From assembly GCA_040285745.1 (NCBI GenBank), contig JAUFOR010000007.1, positions 62,001 to 126,000 on the forward strand: a stretch of DNA of 64,000 nucleotides, written 5' to 3'. This DNA is from Barthelona sp. PCE. Taxonomy: Eukaryota > Metamonada: BaSk clade. The notes under the pieces were generated by a model. That model was not told where the DNA came from. It did no database searches and worked only from the letters and a program-made list of their open reading frames with translations. The position numbers and the translations under genes are program-made. This document shows positions 1 through 10,104 of the stretch, in pieces (within the stretch, counting starts at the first letter, position 1; each line of letters begins with the position of its first letter).

Positions 1-583
1 ATCTGTCGGTTGCAAAGATCTTCTCTATGATTGGCTTGACAGCTGAATCTGTCCCGAACGGCCAGAGACTTGACTCTTGATGGCAAAATAAAATCGAATT
101 GATGATCTCTGCATTCACCCCCAGCTTCTGTGGTATTCTCTCAACGATTTCGCTATTTGGAACTGACTCAACAATTGGTTCCTCGCCTCCCCTACGCTGT
201 TCAAGCCACTTATTGGACTTTGTAGTAAAACTAGTTTTCGTTCCCTCAACCATTTTCTTCACACCAAAGTTTTCTGTCTCATTATGCCCTCTGACATCAA
301 AGTACAGCTCAACACCCGCCTTGATACGAGATGCTGTAGTACTATTAGCGTTAAGAAATAGTCTTGGTTTAGGAAGATCAGGTGGAGTGGCACCTGTACA
401 TGCAAACTTGAGAGATTCAATGAGTGTTGTCTTGCCCGCGCCGTTATCACCCTGGATAATTGTTAACGGCAGGTGAAACTTAATAGACTGAGAATTATGT
501 GGATCTGGGTTGAAACTACGAATTCCATACAGCTTCAGCTCGTCCAAAACAAAGACATAATCAGATGCTGTTGTGCTTTCCAT
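1..583 (-). CDS. RAD50: RAD50 DNA repair ATPase, N-terminal part (cut by window edge)
   Basis: SMC-like ATPase of the MRE11-RAD50 complex, which tethers and processes DNA double-strand breaks in the nucleus. The first 194 residues are visible, from the ATG at 583 running leftwards off the window. They hold the typical start (KLYGIRSF), a Walker A loop (GDNGAGKTTLIESLKFACTG) and the Q-loop region FCHQESSLWPFG, all characteristic of RAD50 rather than other SMC proteins. The coiled coil, zinc hook and C-terminal half lie outside. The gene is divergent from nothing visible on its left; MOB1 follows upstream on the same strand. Identity is nearly certain; only completeness is unknown. Confidence 0.94.
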   Translation of the reverse strand, partial: MESTTASDYVFVLDELKLYGIRSFNPDPHNSQSIKFHLPLTIIQGDNGAGKTTLIESLKFACTGATPPDLPKPRLFLNANSTTASRIKAGVELYFDVRGHNETENFGVKKMVEGTKTSFTTKSNKWLEQRRGGEEPIVESVPNSEIVERIPQKLGVNAEIINSILFCHQESSLWPFGTDSAVKPIIEKIFATDR

Positions 584-741
584 CTGAACGTAAGAAACGG
601 GTAAGAATTGGAAAAACGAAACTTTTCTGCATAAAAATCATTTTCTTGTTCTTTTCAATTGGAATATGGTCTCCCCAAAGAACAAAAGTACTTTTAAAAT
701 GAATAAAACAAAATAAAATCACTGAAGTTTATTACTGGTTT

Positions 742-1371
742 CTAATTTATAGTATCGCGTTGTAATAAATCATTACAAAGGTTTGCAATTGGACGGAATT
801 CGGATTCATTAATCAGATTATATTCCTTTACGAAGAAAAGAAAATGTTTTAATGTTGAATTGACACTTTGCTCGATATGACAGTGTTCCATTGTCTCATA
901 ATGCTTAGTGTATAAGTGTGCAAAAACCCTAAAGAGTCTTCGGAAACAAGTCTTAACGATAGAATCAAAGTCTGAAGGCCAACTTTCATTAGCATCAGTT
1001 GGAAAACGCTCAATTTGTTGTTTGACATAAGCAAACAACATATAAATATAATCTGGAGCAGGCATGCTTGTGGGCTGAGGGTATTTATCGTTATCGCGCC
1101 ACAAATAACGGTGCTGACTTCCTGCTGTCATTTCTGGACAAGATTCCTTGGTACAATCGTAACTGACAACTTCATAAATCATTGTGAGTATGTTATAGAA
1201 TTCTAGAAGCTGGACAGAGACGAAGTCTTGGTATGTGTCTGATTCAGGAAGCTGTACAAGTAAACGTAAATTTCCGCTACCGATTGTCAAGCGTGAAAAG
1301 GTGGCACGAAGGTTTTCAGCTGCCTGAGATGCAGAATTTCTCACCTCCATTACGGTTGTGCTTGGGGCCAT
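742..1371 (-). CDS. MOB1: MOB1-family kinase activator
   Basis: Mob proteins bind and activate NDR/LATS kinases in mitotic exit and Hippo-type signalling. The 209-residue product carries the Mob fold: the zinc-binding pair in CTKESCPEM, the W-rich strand that follows (YLWRDND), the conserved RLFRVFAHLYTKHYE helix with both zinc histidines, and the terminal segment LKHFLFFVKEYNLI. The frame is open to 1467, but the start at 1371 (MAPSTT) is preferred because a CCCTTTCACT promoter motif lies 14 nt upstream, inside the longer version. Length is normal for the family. Confidence 0.95.
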   Translation of the reverse strand: MAPSTTVMEVRNSASQAAENLRATFSRLTIGSGNLRLLVQLPESDTYQDFVSVQLLEFYNILTMIYEVVSYDCTKESCPEMTAGSQHRYLWRDNDKYPQPTSMPAPDYIYMLFAYVKQQIERFPTDANESWPSDFDSIVKTCFRRLFRVFAHLYTKHYETMEHCHIEQSVNSTLKHFLFFVKEYNLINESEFRPIANLCNDLLQRDTIN

Positions 1372-1384
1372 TGAGTGTTTTGTG

Positions 1385-1394
1385 AGTGAAAGGG
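1385..1394 (-). promoter_or_regulatory. M5-like core promoter element of MOB1
   Basis: CCCTTTCACT read on the minus strand, 14 nt before the MOB1 start. The same element recurs before many genes here and resembles the Trichomonas M5 motif, which overlaps the transcription start. Confidence 0.6.
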
Positions 1395-1618
1395 GATTTT
1401 TTTTGGATGACAGGTTTAGAATATTTTTTGCTGATGAAATAACGCCAATAAGATAATCATGCCACAAATTTGGGTTTACAACGATAAAAATAGAAAAATA
1501 AATTGCTCAAATATTGCCTGAAACTCATACTTCTCAATCATAATGTTCTAAATGAACTTACTGCTGTTTATTGCGTGCGGGGTAGATCTGTGTGGTGCTC
1601 ATTATGTTTGACTACAAT

Positions 1619-1849
1619 TTAAAGGATTTCAAACTGGTTTGAACCGCTAGCAGCCAATAGATGTACGGCTATGAAGAACCAAATCGTAGCCGACACAAAG
1701 CCCAATGAATTAATGAACTCTTTTATGATTTCTAAGATATCACTTTGTGCATCAGATGCTTTCATCCAACTAACACCATAACAAATAATGCTGATGATGA
1801 TAAACAAAATAGAAAAGACTACGTGACGTGCCCTGCTGCTTTTTGCCAT
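1619..1849 (-). CDS. Small two-pass membrane protein, unrecognised
   Basis: A 76-residue protein starting MAKSSRARHVV. It has a basic N-terminus, a first hydrophobic segment (about residues 9-26) and a second (about 50-66), separated by a short hydrophilic loop with an acidic stretch. I recognise no family; size and layout would suit a small ER or secretory-pathway subunit, which is a guess. The frame is open to 1879, but the start at 1849 follows a TCCCTTTCCA element 4 nt upstream, so the shorter form is chosen. The gene is real in my view because of that promoter and the clean hydropathy pattern. Confidence 0.6.
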   Translation of the reverse strand: MAKSSRARHVVFSILFIIISIICYGVSWMKASDAQSDILEIIKEFINSLGFVSATIWFFIAVHLLAASGSNQFEIL

Positions 1850-1852
1850 TTT

Positions 1853-1862
1853 TGGAAAGGGA
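1853..1862 (-). promoter_or_regulatory. M5-like element of small membrane protein gene
   Basis: TCCCTTTCCA on the minus strand, ending 4 nt before the ATG at 1849. It is a close variant of the CCCTTTTCA element seen elsewhere. Confidence 0.45.
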
Positions 1863-2035
1863 ATAAAACACAAAAACACTATGTTAGATGATTACAAGTT
1901 TTTAATTCGGCTAATTAGACTAAGTGATGAATGTACACTGTGCAAATATGCAAAAAAACATTGAATTTACTGTTTTCCACATTGAAACCCTAACAACCCT
2001 GCAGTTTTTCTATCGCATATAATTACTTTAAAACT

Positions 2036-2305
2036 ATGCCACGGATTGTTTTTGAACACTTTAGTGCTGAAGAAAAAACTGAAGAACTTATAGCTGAGAA
2101 TGAAGAACTCAAAGCTGGTCAGCAAAGGATGATGGCTGAAATAACTGAACTTCGCAAGCTTCTTGTCGTTGTATCAGCCAAAGCTGATTCACTAGCTACT
2201 CAACTAGACGAAATGAGAGAAAATCATCCTGGTCTAGCTGTTCCGCCAATCTCATCTGAATCAGATGAATCATCAGATTCAGACATGTTTGGTCTGTTTG
2301 GTTAA
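2036..2305 (+). CDS. Small coiled-coil protein with P-stalk-like acidic tail
   Basis: An 89-residue protein of unknown family. Residues 10-62 form a heptad-like helix rich in E, L and K, without the alanine-rich hinge of ribosomal P1/P2 proteins. The last 16 residues (SESDESSDSDMFGLFG) closely resemble the conserved C-terminal tail of the eukaryotic ribosomal stalk proteins P0/P1/P2 (acidic run, then M-x-F-GLF). In the stalk that tail contacts translational GTPases and GCN2-type factors. Either this is a very divergent stalk protein or a separate protein that has acquired such a tail. The stop codon lies in TAAA. Confidence 0.6.
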   Translation: MPRIVFEHFSAEEKTEELIAENEELKAGQQRMMAEITELRKLLVVVSAKADSLATQLDEMRENHPGLAVPPISSESDESSDSDMFGLFG

Positions 2306-2352
2306 AGTTTTTAATGGTGTTTATTTTTTTAATAAGAAGAAGAAGAAGTTGA

Positions 2353-5300
2353 TCACAAAGCAATGGCACGAACCTGAACTGAACCAGATCGATCTCTAAA
2401 GAAGATTATGTTAATAAAGATTGCAACTAAAATGGCAATGCCAACAATAATAGCGCCATAGACAACGAGCATTTTGAAATCAACCTCATCAGGTGGTGTG
2501 ACATCAATGGTTGGGATAGTAAATGAACGCAGGGTAAGCTCTGATGAGCTCTGAGTCTCGAAATAACGTGCACTGGTCGAGAAACCATTATCTGAAGTGG
2601 CAAGGACGTCGAATATACAAGCTTCAACGAACTCATCTCTGAGCATAGTGTTACCATCAAGATCCTTCAGACCGTTTGCAATACACTCAGCACGTGCGCT
2701 CTCAATATCTACCGCCTCGAAAGAATCGATAGTGGCGGGCTCAAACGCCAGGTCAAGGAACGAGGCCGGGGAGTATCCGTCAGGGTATGTAAAGAGAGAC
2801 TCGTGGCTACCGATAGCCCAATCAAGGAAGAATGCGCGCATAGCAGCATCATTCTTCTGGTCAACAGCAGATCCATCACGCATAGTGAGCTCTGAGCCAG
2901 AAACAGCTCCAGCGACACCCATGAGACCCTCTGAGAGGACGACACTTGCGTCAAGCGCAATGCCAACACCGAAGAAGGCGGTTGATGATGTGGAACGAGA
3001 GGAAATGACAACAGTAGTCTCTCCACACGACACTTCAATATCGGTTCCGCCGTTCCTGACTGCAACATTAGGAACGTCACCATTGATTACCTTAGTACCG
3101 TTCACAAAGATATCTGCACCGTTTAGTCCCGCGCGGATTTCTGTTATCTCACCGTAATGCTTGATTGCAATGGCAGTAACAACGGTACCGACGCCTACGG
3201 GCTCGAAACGTGTCTGGACCTCTGTCTTATCATCCTTTGAGAGGATGAACTCACCAGGAACCTGCATATCATAGATGGAACCAGTGTGTGTGACAATATG
3301 AGGATCACCAAAAGTACCACGAGGAGAAGATGTCGAGACCTCTGTGGGAACAACGGTGAAATAAAGTTGATCAAAGAATGCGTGACCAGATCTGTTGAAG
3401 AAGACAGCGTAGTAATCAATGTGCTTGATTGGCTTACTCACCTCGAACTTGTGCTCACGGTACATCCAGTTGTATGTACCAGTGGGGAAGGTGATGAGCT
3501 GCGACGATAAAACGCTGTCATCCTGGAATGTGATGTCGCATACAATAGCGTATGTTGATGACTCGACACCACTAACACTGTTAGCCTTTGCCCAACCGCT
3601 CATGTAAACAATTTGGTTACCAATGTCCTCTGGCTGATCGAGGATCAGATTTTGGTGGGCACCATACTCTCGTACAGTACAGTTGGGGTTTGCACCCATA
3701 ATAAGAGATGCCTCCTTACCCTTGATCTGGGCGGGGAGCAGCGTGGTTTCACGAGAAACATCATAGGAACATTGTCCCTCACCGGCCCAGAACTGCGAAT
3801 AGCGATGATCATCACGCATCCACTCTGTAATCTCATCAGTCCAATCGTGGACAGTCACGTTGAACTTGAGAGGGAACCACTCATTAATGATGGTGTAATC
3901 CATGGAGGGGTTGAGCAGCAGGTTAGATGTCGGGTGCTCGACGTTGACGGCATCGAAGCAAACCTTTCCACTAACGTTGAAGAACTGCAGCATGACACTG
4001 ACAGATTTCGTCCTCTTCTGAGGAATGACACTTACGACAGCACGCTCATAGGGGTGTGACGCGAGGTGGAAGTTGGCAAAATGCTCAGAAGTTGACTCGT
4101 CCTCGTACTTAACAACAACAATCAATGAATAGGTGGGCATGTAGAACTCGTGCATGTATGGTTCTGTGACGTTTTCTGCCGACGACCATGTGCTGACTGC
4201 AAAAGGAGCTGTTGTGTTGAGGGTCTTTGTCTGCTTCAGATACGACAGAACGTTGAACTCGTTGTGTTCGACACAAGCGGCCTTTACGCCAGTGCGTGTG
4301 TTGTTCTCAACTGCCCAGGGGCCAACAACAGTCCAGTCATCCAGGTCAGACTCAAACGATGGGTTGTCCAATGAAGGCATGACGTGTGCCAGTGTTTTGT
4401 ACATCAAAACATGCTTGTGTTTGAAGTGGGGTACAATACAGCGGCCACGATAACCAGTACGGTGGAAACCACCATCAGTGCTCAATTGGAGCCTGTCATT
4501 GTCGAGGATACGTGCTTCAGACGACCAGGGTACAAGACCCCAGCCAGAAGGCAATGCGTAAGGCTCATCGGACTCGTAGTCAAAGTCAAGAGGGTGCTTT
4601 CCTTCAACGGTAGCATACATATCATCTGAGAGAATGATGGAATGCTCCAAGTGTGTGATTAAGCCGTGCTCGGAAGGAATATCATCAAGCTCAGGAATGT
4701 CACAGCTGGGAACACTATCCACTCTAATAATATCAAAGAGCGAGTGTACAAACAGTGCCTGTGCAGCCATACGGGGCTCATTAGTTGCCCCAACGTCTGT
4801 CTTACAGAACTCAAGGGTTGAACCAGTGAGTCCCATAGTCGTACAGATGTAGTCTGCAGGGGTAATGCTGCTTTCAACCTCGAGGTTCGACGAGTTAAAC
4901 AACAGAGTGCGATAGAAGTGTGTGTACATGTTGACGTCCGTATCAAAGGCAACATCGCTCACAACCAGCTCATCACTGTAATCTAGAGCTGCACTGTCAA
5001 AAGACAGTGTCGTAGCGTTCTTCCACCATGTCATGTTGACTGGCATACCAACAAATGCGGCCATGACCAGTCGATCGTACTCGTTACCGTCCATGTAAAC
5101 CTTATCCTCATGCACTGACCAGAATGCAATCTTGATTGTGGGCGTGTCCGCGCGTGATAAGTTAAGCGTAAGAACGTAATCTTCCTCCAGTACGTGGACA
5201 TCAGTATCCATATCCAGACCCATTGCACTAATTGTACCGTCGATTGTGAACTGGAAATCATCGTTGTCTGCCAACGTGGTAAGTGAGCCGTTGATATAAA

Positions 5301-7917
5301 CATCGTAATCGGCGCTAGCCTTAAGGGCAAACTCGTATGTTGTTGCGTCGCTCTCAATGAGAATGGCTGTTAGACCGACCTTTGGCTCGATACGTGCTGC
5401 GACGTAGCCCTCATCGAAAGTCAGAAGCAAGTGCTCACCGTCAGCTAAGGAAGTGACACTGTCATCGAGACCGATCATACGGTTGGAGTAAACAGCAAAC
5501 CACTCGGCTGGGGGAGCCCAGTACTCGGGTTCGGGGAGAGGGGTGGGGGTAGATAGAAGGATACCGCCATGACATGGATGCACCCAGATATAATTGGTGA
5601 AGTTGTAAACAGTAACATCGGTACAAATCTCGATGTTGTAACATGAATCTTCAATTGACACGTTGCATGTGACGCCAGGTGTGTAGTCAAAAACAGCCTT
5701 GCGTGCAACACCGTCACTGAAGACAAGACACTTTCCACCATAGTATCCTCTTCCGAGGAGCCTTCTGGCGTTCTCATTCCAATCAGCGACGTTATAATCG
5801 GGATGGATCAGGAGAGGAGTAGCTTGGCAAGAAGAGGGGGATACGACGAGCGGGTCCTCATCCTCAAGCGTTGCGAAAGTCTCGTTGTGAATCAAGACAG
5901 TGTACTCGTATTCAGCGACATCAGTGGGCAGGGGATCGGCAACACCGCTGACAATCAGAACACGGGCAGCACACTGTTTGGGCTTGTGGAGAACACGACA
6001 GTTTCCGCCTGAGTAAAGCCAGTCGGTACCACAAGTCGTACCATCTGTTGTTGAGACAGCACGGCCGTTCTCCAGAATGAGACACGTTGTACCAAAGTAG
6101 ACCTCGTTCAAGAGCATAAACAGCTTAGTGTAGATGTCGTCCTCAGCAAGACGCCAGCCCTCGGGGACGGAGTAACCGTTACGAGTACAGCCATCCCAGC
6201 CAGTCATTGGTGTTGCATAAGGATCGTAGTTATCCAGAACAGCAAACTTGAGACCATTGAACTCGATGCTGTTTGTAATGTCGAAGGACCACTTGGGTCT
6301 GTTGACGACAGGCACAGTATCGTTATTGCCGTCTGTTCCGTTAACAGGAGAGTCGGGTGTGGAGATGACCGTGTCGTTCTTAATGATGACCTTTTGCGTC
6401 TCGTTCTTCGGACAAATACCGACAGTAATAATACCGTCACCGTTCGTGTCATTGACAAGAACGTTCTCGTGACACAGTGTACCGTTGGCAGAGAAATAAG
6501 AGTTGCCATCACCGCACACAAGACAGTCGCAACCCCAAGGGAACTGAATGATAATATCAATTGTTTCGTTGTCACATGGGGCGACAACCCATCCGTCTGG
6601 GAGTGTGATGTTCGGCATGTTACCGTTATCAACACGGTCGGGGTTGGTGTTGTCACCGGTTGCATAAGTTCCGTTGTCACCCGGAACAGTCTCGGTCACG
6701 GGAGGCTTATCAATGACGTTACCATCATCGTCAACGGATGGCGTGTTACCAAAATCAAGATCTCCAGAAACTTCGGCGAAGAAAACAAGATCATTGTAGT
6801 CCTTGTCTCCGCCCTTCCAAAGGTCTTCAAAACCAAGGAGGATACGGTCGTCCTGCTCGTCCTTGACGACGGCAACGTGGACAAGACCATCGCCATTGGA
6901 GAAATCCCCCTTGCGCAGAGAGTAGAACTTGTAACCGAAGGGGTAATTCCAACCGTTGGAAATCATAAAGAATCCAATGTTGGTACCCGCCTCGAACGGT
7001 CCGATGGAAATGGTGTGACGGGCGTGGAGACAGTCACTGCGGAATGATGTATCCAGGAAGAGCAACTTCTCCTCGATGAGCTGATGGCTACCATCATACG
7101 TGAAGTAACCGAATGAATTACGGAATCCAGCTCCCTCGAACACAACAGTAAGATTAACATACGAGCTGGTTAGAAGATGAAGGTTAGGATCTAACAAATC
7201 ATCAATAAAGGCTGGTTCAATGACGCTGCTCTCCGGGAACACGTTCTTGACGCGCTGCAAAAAGTCAACGGAGACGTTGTTGTGATCGAACAATTCTCCA
7301 TGCAAAGGTGAACAGCCAACATCATAACCGGGGAAGTCTTCGAAAGCTTCAATACAGTCAACATCTGCTGCCTTCGAAAAGGTAAGCTCGAAGATGTTGC
7401 CCTTGTACTCGGTCTTTGAATTGGTTAATGAGCGAAGAACACCCATAATGTAAACATTCGAATCTTCATAGTCTTGCATCATGTAAAACGAGGGTGTCTC
7501 CCAAACGGAAGCATCCACAATGGAACTGTACTTGTTTTTGTACTTGGAATCATAGTAGAATCCAAGTTTAGTCCCGTTTGAAAACGGTCCAATCGTATAG
7601 ACCGTGTTCTTCTTTGTTTTCTTGGAAAGTTCGTCAATGATCTCCGTCTCTGTGATGTTTCCGTCGTCCTCAACGATATAATAACCGAATCCGGATTTAT
7701 AACCATGAAATGTCTCAAGGTGTTTAACATCAATTGATGTATCGTCAGAAGTAATGTGGATCTCATTTGTAAACATGCGTGGGAAATACGCGAGAGGCAA
7801 ACGCTTTTTGATATGCGTCTTCATTGTTGCAGTAGAAGAAAAAACGCCACCAAACATGCTAATAAGCATTATAGCCAAAAGAATATGCTGTAACGTGAAA
7901 GATCGTTGCATTTTCAT
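2353..7917 (-). CDS. Giant type I surface protein with DUF4114-like and vWF-D domains
   Basis: About 1,854 residues. A hydrophobic signal peptide follows MKMQRSFTLQH. Two DUF4114-like modules come first, recognisable from IGPF-x-GT-x-GF and, in the second, GFEDLWKGGDKDYNDLVFF. A long, N-glycosylation-rich, cysteine-containing ectodomain follows, with repeated W-G-x-C and YxGGxCxV motifs. A von Willebrand D-type domain (GTFGDPHIVTHTG) lies near residue 1,550, and a single membrane span (MLVVYGAIIVGIAILVAIF) precedes a short basic tail. It is presumably displayed on the cell surface, perhaps in adhesion; that role is inferred. The frame continues upstream to an ATG at 7968, which would add 17 hydrophobic residues; the start at 7917 or 7911 gives a better signal peptide. 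Confidence 0.8.
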   Translation of the reverse strand: MKMQRSFTLQHILLAIMLISMFGGVFSSTATMKTHIKKRLPLAYFPRMFTNEIHITSDDTSIDVKHLETFHGYKSGFGYYIVEDDGNITETEIIDELSKKTKKNTVYTIGPFSNGTKLGFYYDSKYKNKYSSIVDASVWETPSFYMMQDYEDSNVYIMGVLRSLTNSKTEYKGNIFELTFSKAADVDCIEAFEDFPGYDVGCSPLHGELFDHNNVSVDFLQRVKNVFPESSVIEPAFIDDLLDPNLHLLTSSYVNLTVVFEGAGFRNSFGYFTYDGSHQLIEEKLLFLDTSFRSDCLHARHTISIGPFEAGTNIGFFMISNGWNYPFGYKFYSLRKGDFSNGDGLVHVAVVKDEQDDRILLGFEDLWKGGDKDYNDLVFFAEVSGDLDFGNTPSVDDDGNVIDKPPVTETVPGDNGTYATGDNTNPDRVDNGNMPNITLPDGWVVAPCDNETIDIIIQFPWGCDCLVCGDGNSYFSANGTLCHENVLVNDTNGDGIITVGICPKNETQKVIIKNDTVISTPDSPVNGTDGNNDTVPVVNRPKWSFDITNSIEFNGLKFAVLDNYDPYATPMTGWDGCTRNGYSVPEGWRLAEDDIYTKLFMLLNEVYFGTTCLILENGRAVSTTDGTTCGTDWLYSGGNCRVLHKPKQCAARVLIVSGVADPLPTDVAEYEYTVLIHNETFATLEDEDPLVVSPSSCQATPLLIHPDYNVADWNENARRLLGRGYYGGKCLVFSDGVARKAVFDYTPGVTCNVSIEDSCYNIEICTDVTVYNFTNYIWVHPCHGGILLSTPTPLPEPEYWAPPAEWFAVYSNRMIGLDDSVTSLADGEHLLLTFDEGYVAARIEPKVGLTAILIESDATTYEFALKASADYDVYINGSLTTLADNDDFQFTIDGTISAMGLDMDTDVHVLEEDYVLTLNLSRADTPTIKIAFWSVHEDKVYMDGNEYDRLVMAAFVGMPVNMTWWKNATTLSFDSAALDYSDELVVSDVAFDTDVNMYTHFYRTLLFNSSNLEVESSITPADYICTTMGLTGSTLEFCKTDVGATNEPRMAAQALFVHSLFDIIRVDSVPSCDIPELDDIPSEHGLITHLEHSIILSDDMYATVEGKHPLDFDYESDEPYALPSGWGLVPWSSEARILDNDRLQLSTDGGFHRTGYRGRCIVPHFKHKHVLMYKTLAHVMPSLDNPSFESDLDDWTVVGPWAVENNTRTGVKAACVEHNEFNVLSYLKQTKTLNTTAPFAVSTWSSAENVTEPYMHEFYMPTYSLIVVVKYEDESTSEHFANFHLASHPYERAVVSVIPQKRTKSVSVMLQFFNVSGKVCFDAVNVEHPTSNLLLNPSMDYTIINEWFPLKFNVTVHDWTDEITEWMRDDHRYSQFWAGEGQCSYDVSRETTLLPAQIKGKEASLIMGANPNCTVREYGAHQNLILDQPEDIGNQIVYMSGWAKANSVSGVESSTYAIVCDITFQDDSVLSSQLITFPTGTYNWMYREHKFEVSKPIKHIDYYAVFFNRSGHAFFDQLYFTVVPTEVSTSSPRGTFGDPHIVTHTGSIYDMQVPGEFILSKDDKTEVQTRFEPVGVGTVVTAIAIKHYGEITEIRAGLNGADIFVNGTKVINGDVPNVAVRNGGTDIEVSCGETTVVISSRSTSSTAFFGVGIALDASVVLSEGLMGVAGAVSGSELTMRDGSAVDQKNDAAMRAFFLDWAIGSHESLFTYPDGYSPASFLDLAFEPATIDSFEAVDIESARAECIANGLKDLDGNTMLRDEFVEACIFDVLATSDNGFSTSARYFETQSSSELTLRSFTIPTIDVTPPDEVDFKMLVVYGAIIVGIAILVAIFINIIFFRDRSGSVQVRAIAL

Positions 7918-7968
7918 GTTAGAATATGTAGAAAAAAGTATAAAAATTAAAAACAATAATATAATCAT

Positions 7969-8734
7969 CGCCTGACACTTCTGTAAACTACTTTGATGGA
8001 TAAAGTTTGATGCTTTTTACTATTGTATCTATTAACCGGATAGAATCCTATGTATATACTTAATGTGTTGTGCTAATAATAAAGTTCTTATCAAACAGCT
8101 CTGCAGCTTTTCTTTCTTGTGGAAGCCACTGCACCATCAATTTTCCCGAACTTGTTAGCTATTACCAACAAAATTGAATGCCTATCTAAAAGCAGCAACC
8201 ATTTTGACTGATTCACTATTTTTCACCTGATATCACTCAAAATAATCGGTATATCTACAAATTTACTTTTTAAATATCTAAAAATCTTTGCAACTTTCAC
8301 AATAGTTAAGCAGGTTTCACAAAATATATAATATCCATAATAAACACAGTAATTCTTATACAAAAATCATAGTTAACGTTTTAAAACAAAAATTGAACCA
8401 AAAAAAAGTTTCTAAACTGCCAAAAAACAGAAATTTCCTCTATATTGCCAAACCACGTATCTTCAATGCCAATGTGCACCAAAACTCTCTACATCCATAT
8501 AGACAAACTTTAAAACTCCAAAAAATGTGCTAAACTGAGATATTCAACAAATCTTGTTCCTTTGCAATATGCATAAAAAGACATCATAAAAATGCTATTT
8601 TAGTAATATTATACCTCAAAGACTATTTAGAATGATTGCAATTCAAACAGAATCAAAGAAAATGAAAACATTAATGACTTATCAATGCCGTTCAACCTTT
8701 TCCCACCTTTTTTATTCCACATAGCTGCTTTTTA
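7969..8734. other. AT-rich intergenic region
   Basis: About 770 nt between the divergent surface-protein and beta-amylase genes. It is strongly AT-rich, with many short A or T runs and stops in all frames. I see no RNA gene, long repeat or open frame; it presumably holds the upstream control regions of both genes. Confidence 0.6.
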
Positions 8735-8743
8735 CCCTTTTTA
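8735..8743 (+). promoter_or_regulatory. M5-like element of beta-amylase
   Basis: CCCTTTTTA ending 2 nt before the ATG at 8746. It is a T-rich variant of the recurring motif. Confidence 0.4.
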
Positions 8744-8745
8744 AA

Positions 8746-10077
8746 ATGAAATTCATTCTACTTTTAGCGCTACTTGTTGCTTGTGTATCCATTGAAGTTA
8801 ATGTTATGCTTCCTCTAACTATGGTTGGTAAAGGAGCTAAACTTAACGTTCCTGAGAGCACTATCGATGGCTGGTTTGATCGCTTACGTAGTGTAGGCAC
8901 AGATGGTGTCATGCTTGATGCTTTTTGGGGTGCTTTATCCACTGATAAATTTAAGTTTGACTTTTCCCCCATCAAGACTATCGTTGACATTGCTCGTAGA
9001 CACGGTCTGAAGGTTCAACTCGTTACCTCCTGGCACCAACTTGGTGGTAATGTTGGTGATCCAGTTTTTATTGGACTTCCTCAGTGGATCCTTGACGTTC
9101 AAAAGCAAGTTGACTACGATATCTTCTACCGCGATCAGTGGGGTCACTCTGATCCTGAATACGTTTCCCTTGGCGTTGCCGATAAGAAAATTTTCTACGG
9201 CAAGAGCATTATTGACATTTACCAAATGTACCTTGAGCAGATGCAGGACCAGATGAAGCTGTACTTCCAGGACGGTACCATTAACGAGTTACAAATCTCA
9301 CTTGGTCCCGCCGGTGAGCTCCGTTATCCCTCTTATATCTCCAAGCTCGGTGATCAACAGCTTTGGGATTTCCCTGGTGTTGGTGCATTTATGGCATGGA
9401 GTGAGCCTATGCTCGATAACCTCCGTTCATATATGAATGAGCTCGGCCACCCTGAGTGGACCACGCCTCCTACTGATGCAGGATGGTGGTCTTCCAAGCC
9501 ATGGGAGACGCTCTTCTTCACCAAGGGTTACAAGAGCGACTACGGACGTTCCTTCCTTTCTTGGTATTCTCAGCAGCTCATTGCATATGGTGATAAGGTG
9601 CTCGGTATGGTCAAAAAGACTATTAAGTACAACACCCAGATTGCTGCAAAGATCTCTGGCATCCACTGGCAATACAACACCGACAGCCACGCTGCTGAAG
9701 TCACCGCGGGTTACTTTAACACCGATGGCCAAGACGGTTACTACCCTATCCTTCAAATGTTCAACAGGCACGGTGTCGTCGTTGACTTCACCTGTCTTGA
9801 GTACCGCAACAATCAGATCGATACCCCTGGCGCCAACTCCAATCCCGAGAACCTCGTCAAGCAAGTTCGTGATGATGCCAAACGTATTGGAATGAGGTTC
9901 AGTGGTGAGAACGCTATTGAGCGTTTTGATCAGGATGCTTTCGATCAAGCCTACTATCAATCCACCCGTAACGGACCCATCCATGCCATCACGTGGTTGC
10001 GTCTTAGCGACAACATGCTCCAGTATGACAACTTCAACCGTTATGCTAACTTTGTTAAACGCATGCACAATGCCTAG
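8746..10077 (+). CDS. Secreted beta-amylase (GH14)
   Basis: Exo-acting hydrolase that releases maltose from the non-reducing ends of alpha-1,4-glucans. The 443-residue product has a signal peptide (MKFILLLALLVACVS), so it is probably exported or lysosomal. The (beta/alpha)8 fold of family GH14 is clear throughout. The general acid is E191 in SLGPAGELRYPSY and the base is E388 in FSGENAIERFD, the two glutamates of plant beta-amylase; the flexible-loop region near residues 90-110 is also present. Codon use is GC-richer in third positions than in the neighbouring propeller genes, as expected for a highly expressed gene. The stop is TAG followed at once by TAAA. Confidence 0.96.
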   Translation: MKFILLLALLVACVSIEVNVMLPLTMVGKGAKLNVPESTIDGWFDRLRSVGTDGVMLDAFWGALSTDKFKFDFSPIKTIVDIARRHGLKVQLVTSWHQLGGNVGDPVFIGLPQWILDVQKQVDYDIFYRDQWGHSDPEYVSLGVADKKIFYGKSIIDIYQMYLEQMQDQMKLYFQDGTINELQISLGPAGELRYPSYISKLGDQQLWDFPGVGAFMAWSEPMLDNLRSYMNELGHPEWTTPPTDAGWWSSKPWETLFFTKGYKSDYGRSFLSWYSQQLIAYGDKVLGMVKKTIKYNTQIAAKISGIHWQYNTDSHAAEVTAGYFNTDGQDGYYPILQMFNRHGVVVDFTCLEYRNNQIDTPGANSNPENLVKQVRDDAKRIGMRFSGENAIERFDQDAFDQAYYQSTRNGPIHAITWLRLSDNMLQYDNFNRYANFVKRMHNA

Positions 10078-10104
10078 TAAATTGTTTATATAGTTCAGCT
10101 TAAT

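Noticed and set aside
6394-7047. 217-codon open frame antisense to the giant surface protein
   Set aside because: Lies wholly inside a gene with clear domains; no motif of its own.
9427-10068. 213-codon open frame antisense to beta-amylase
   Set aside because: Mirror of a strongly codon-biased gene; no family likeness and no promoter motif.
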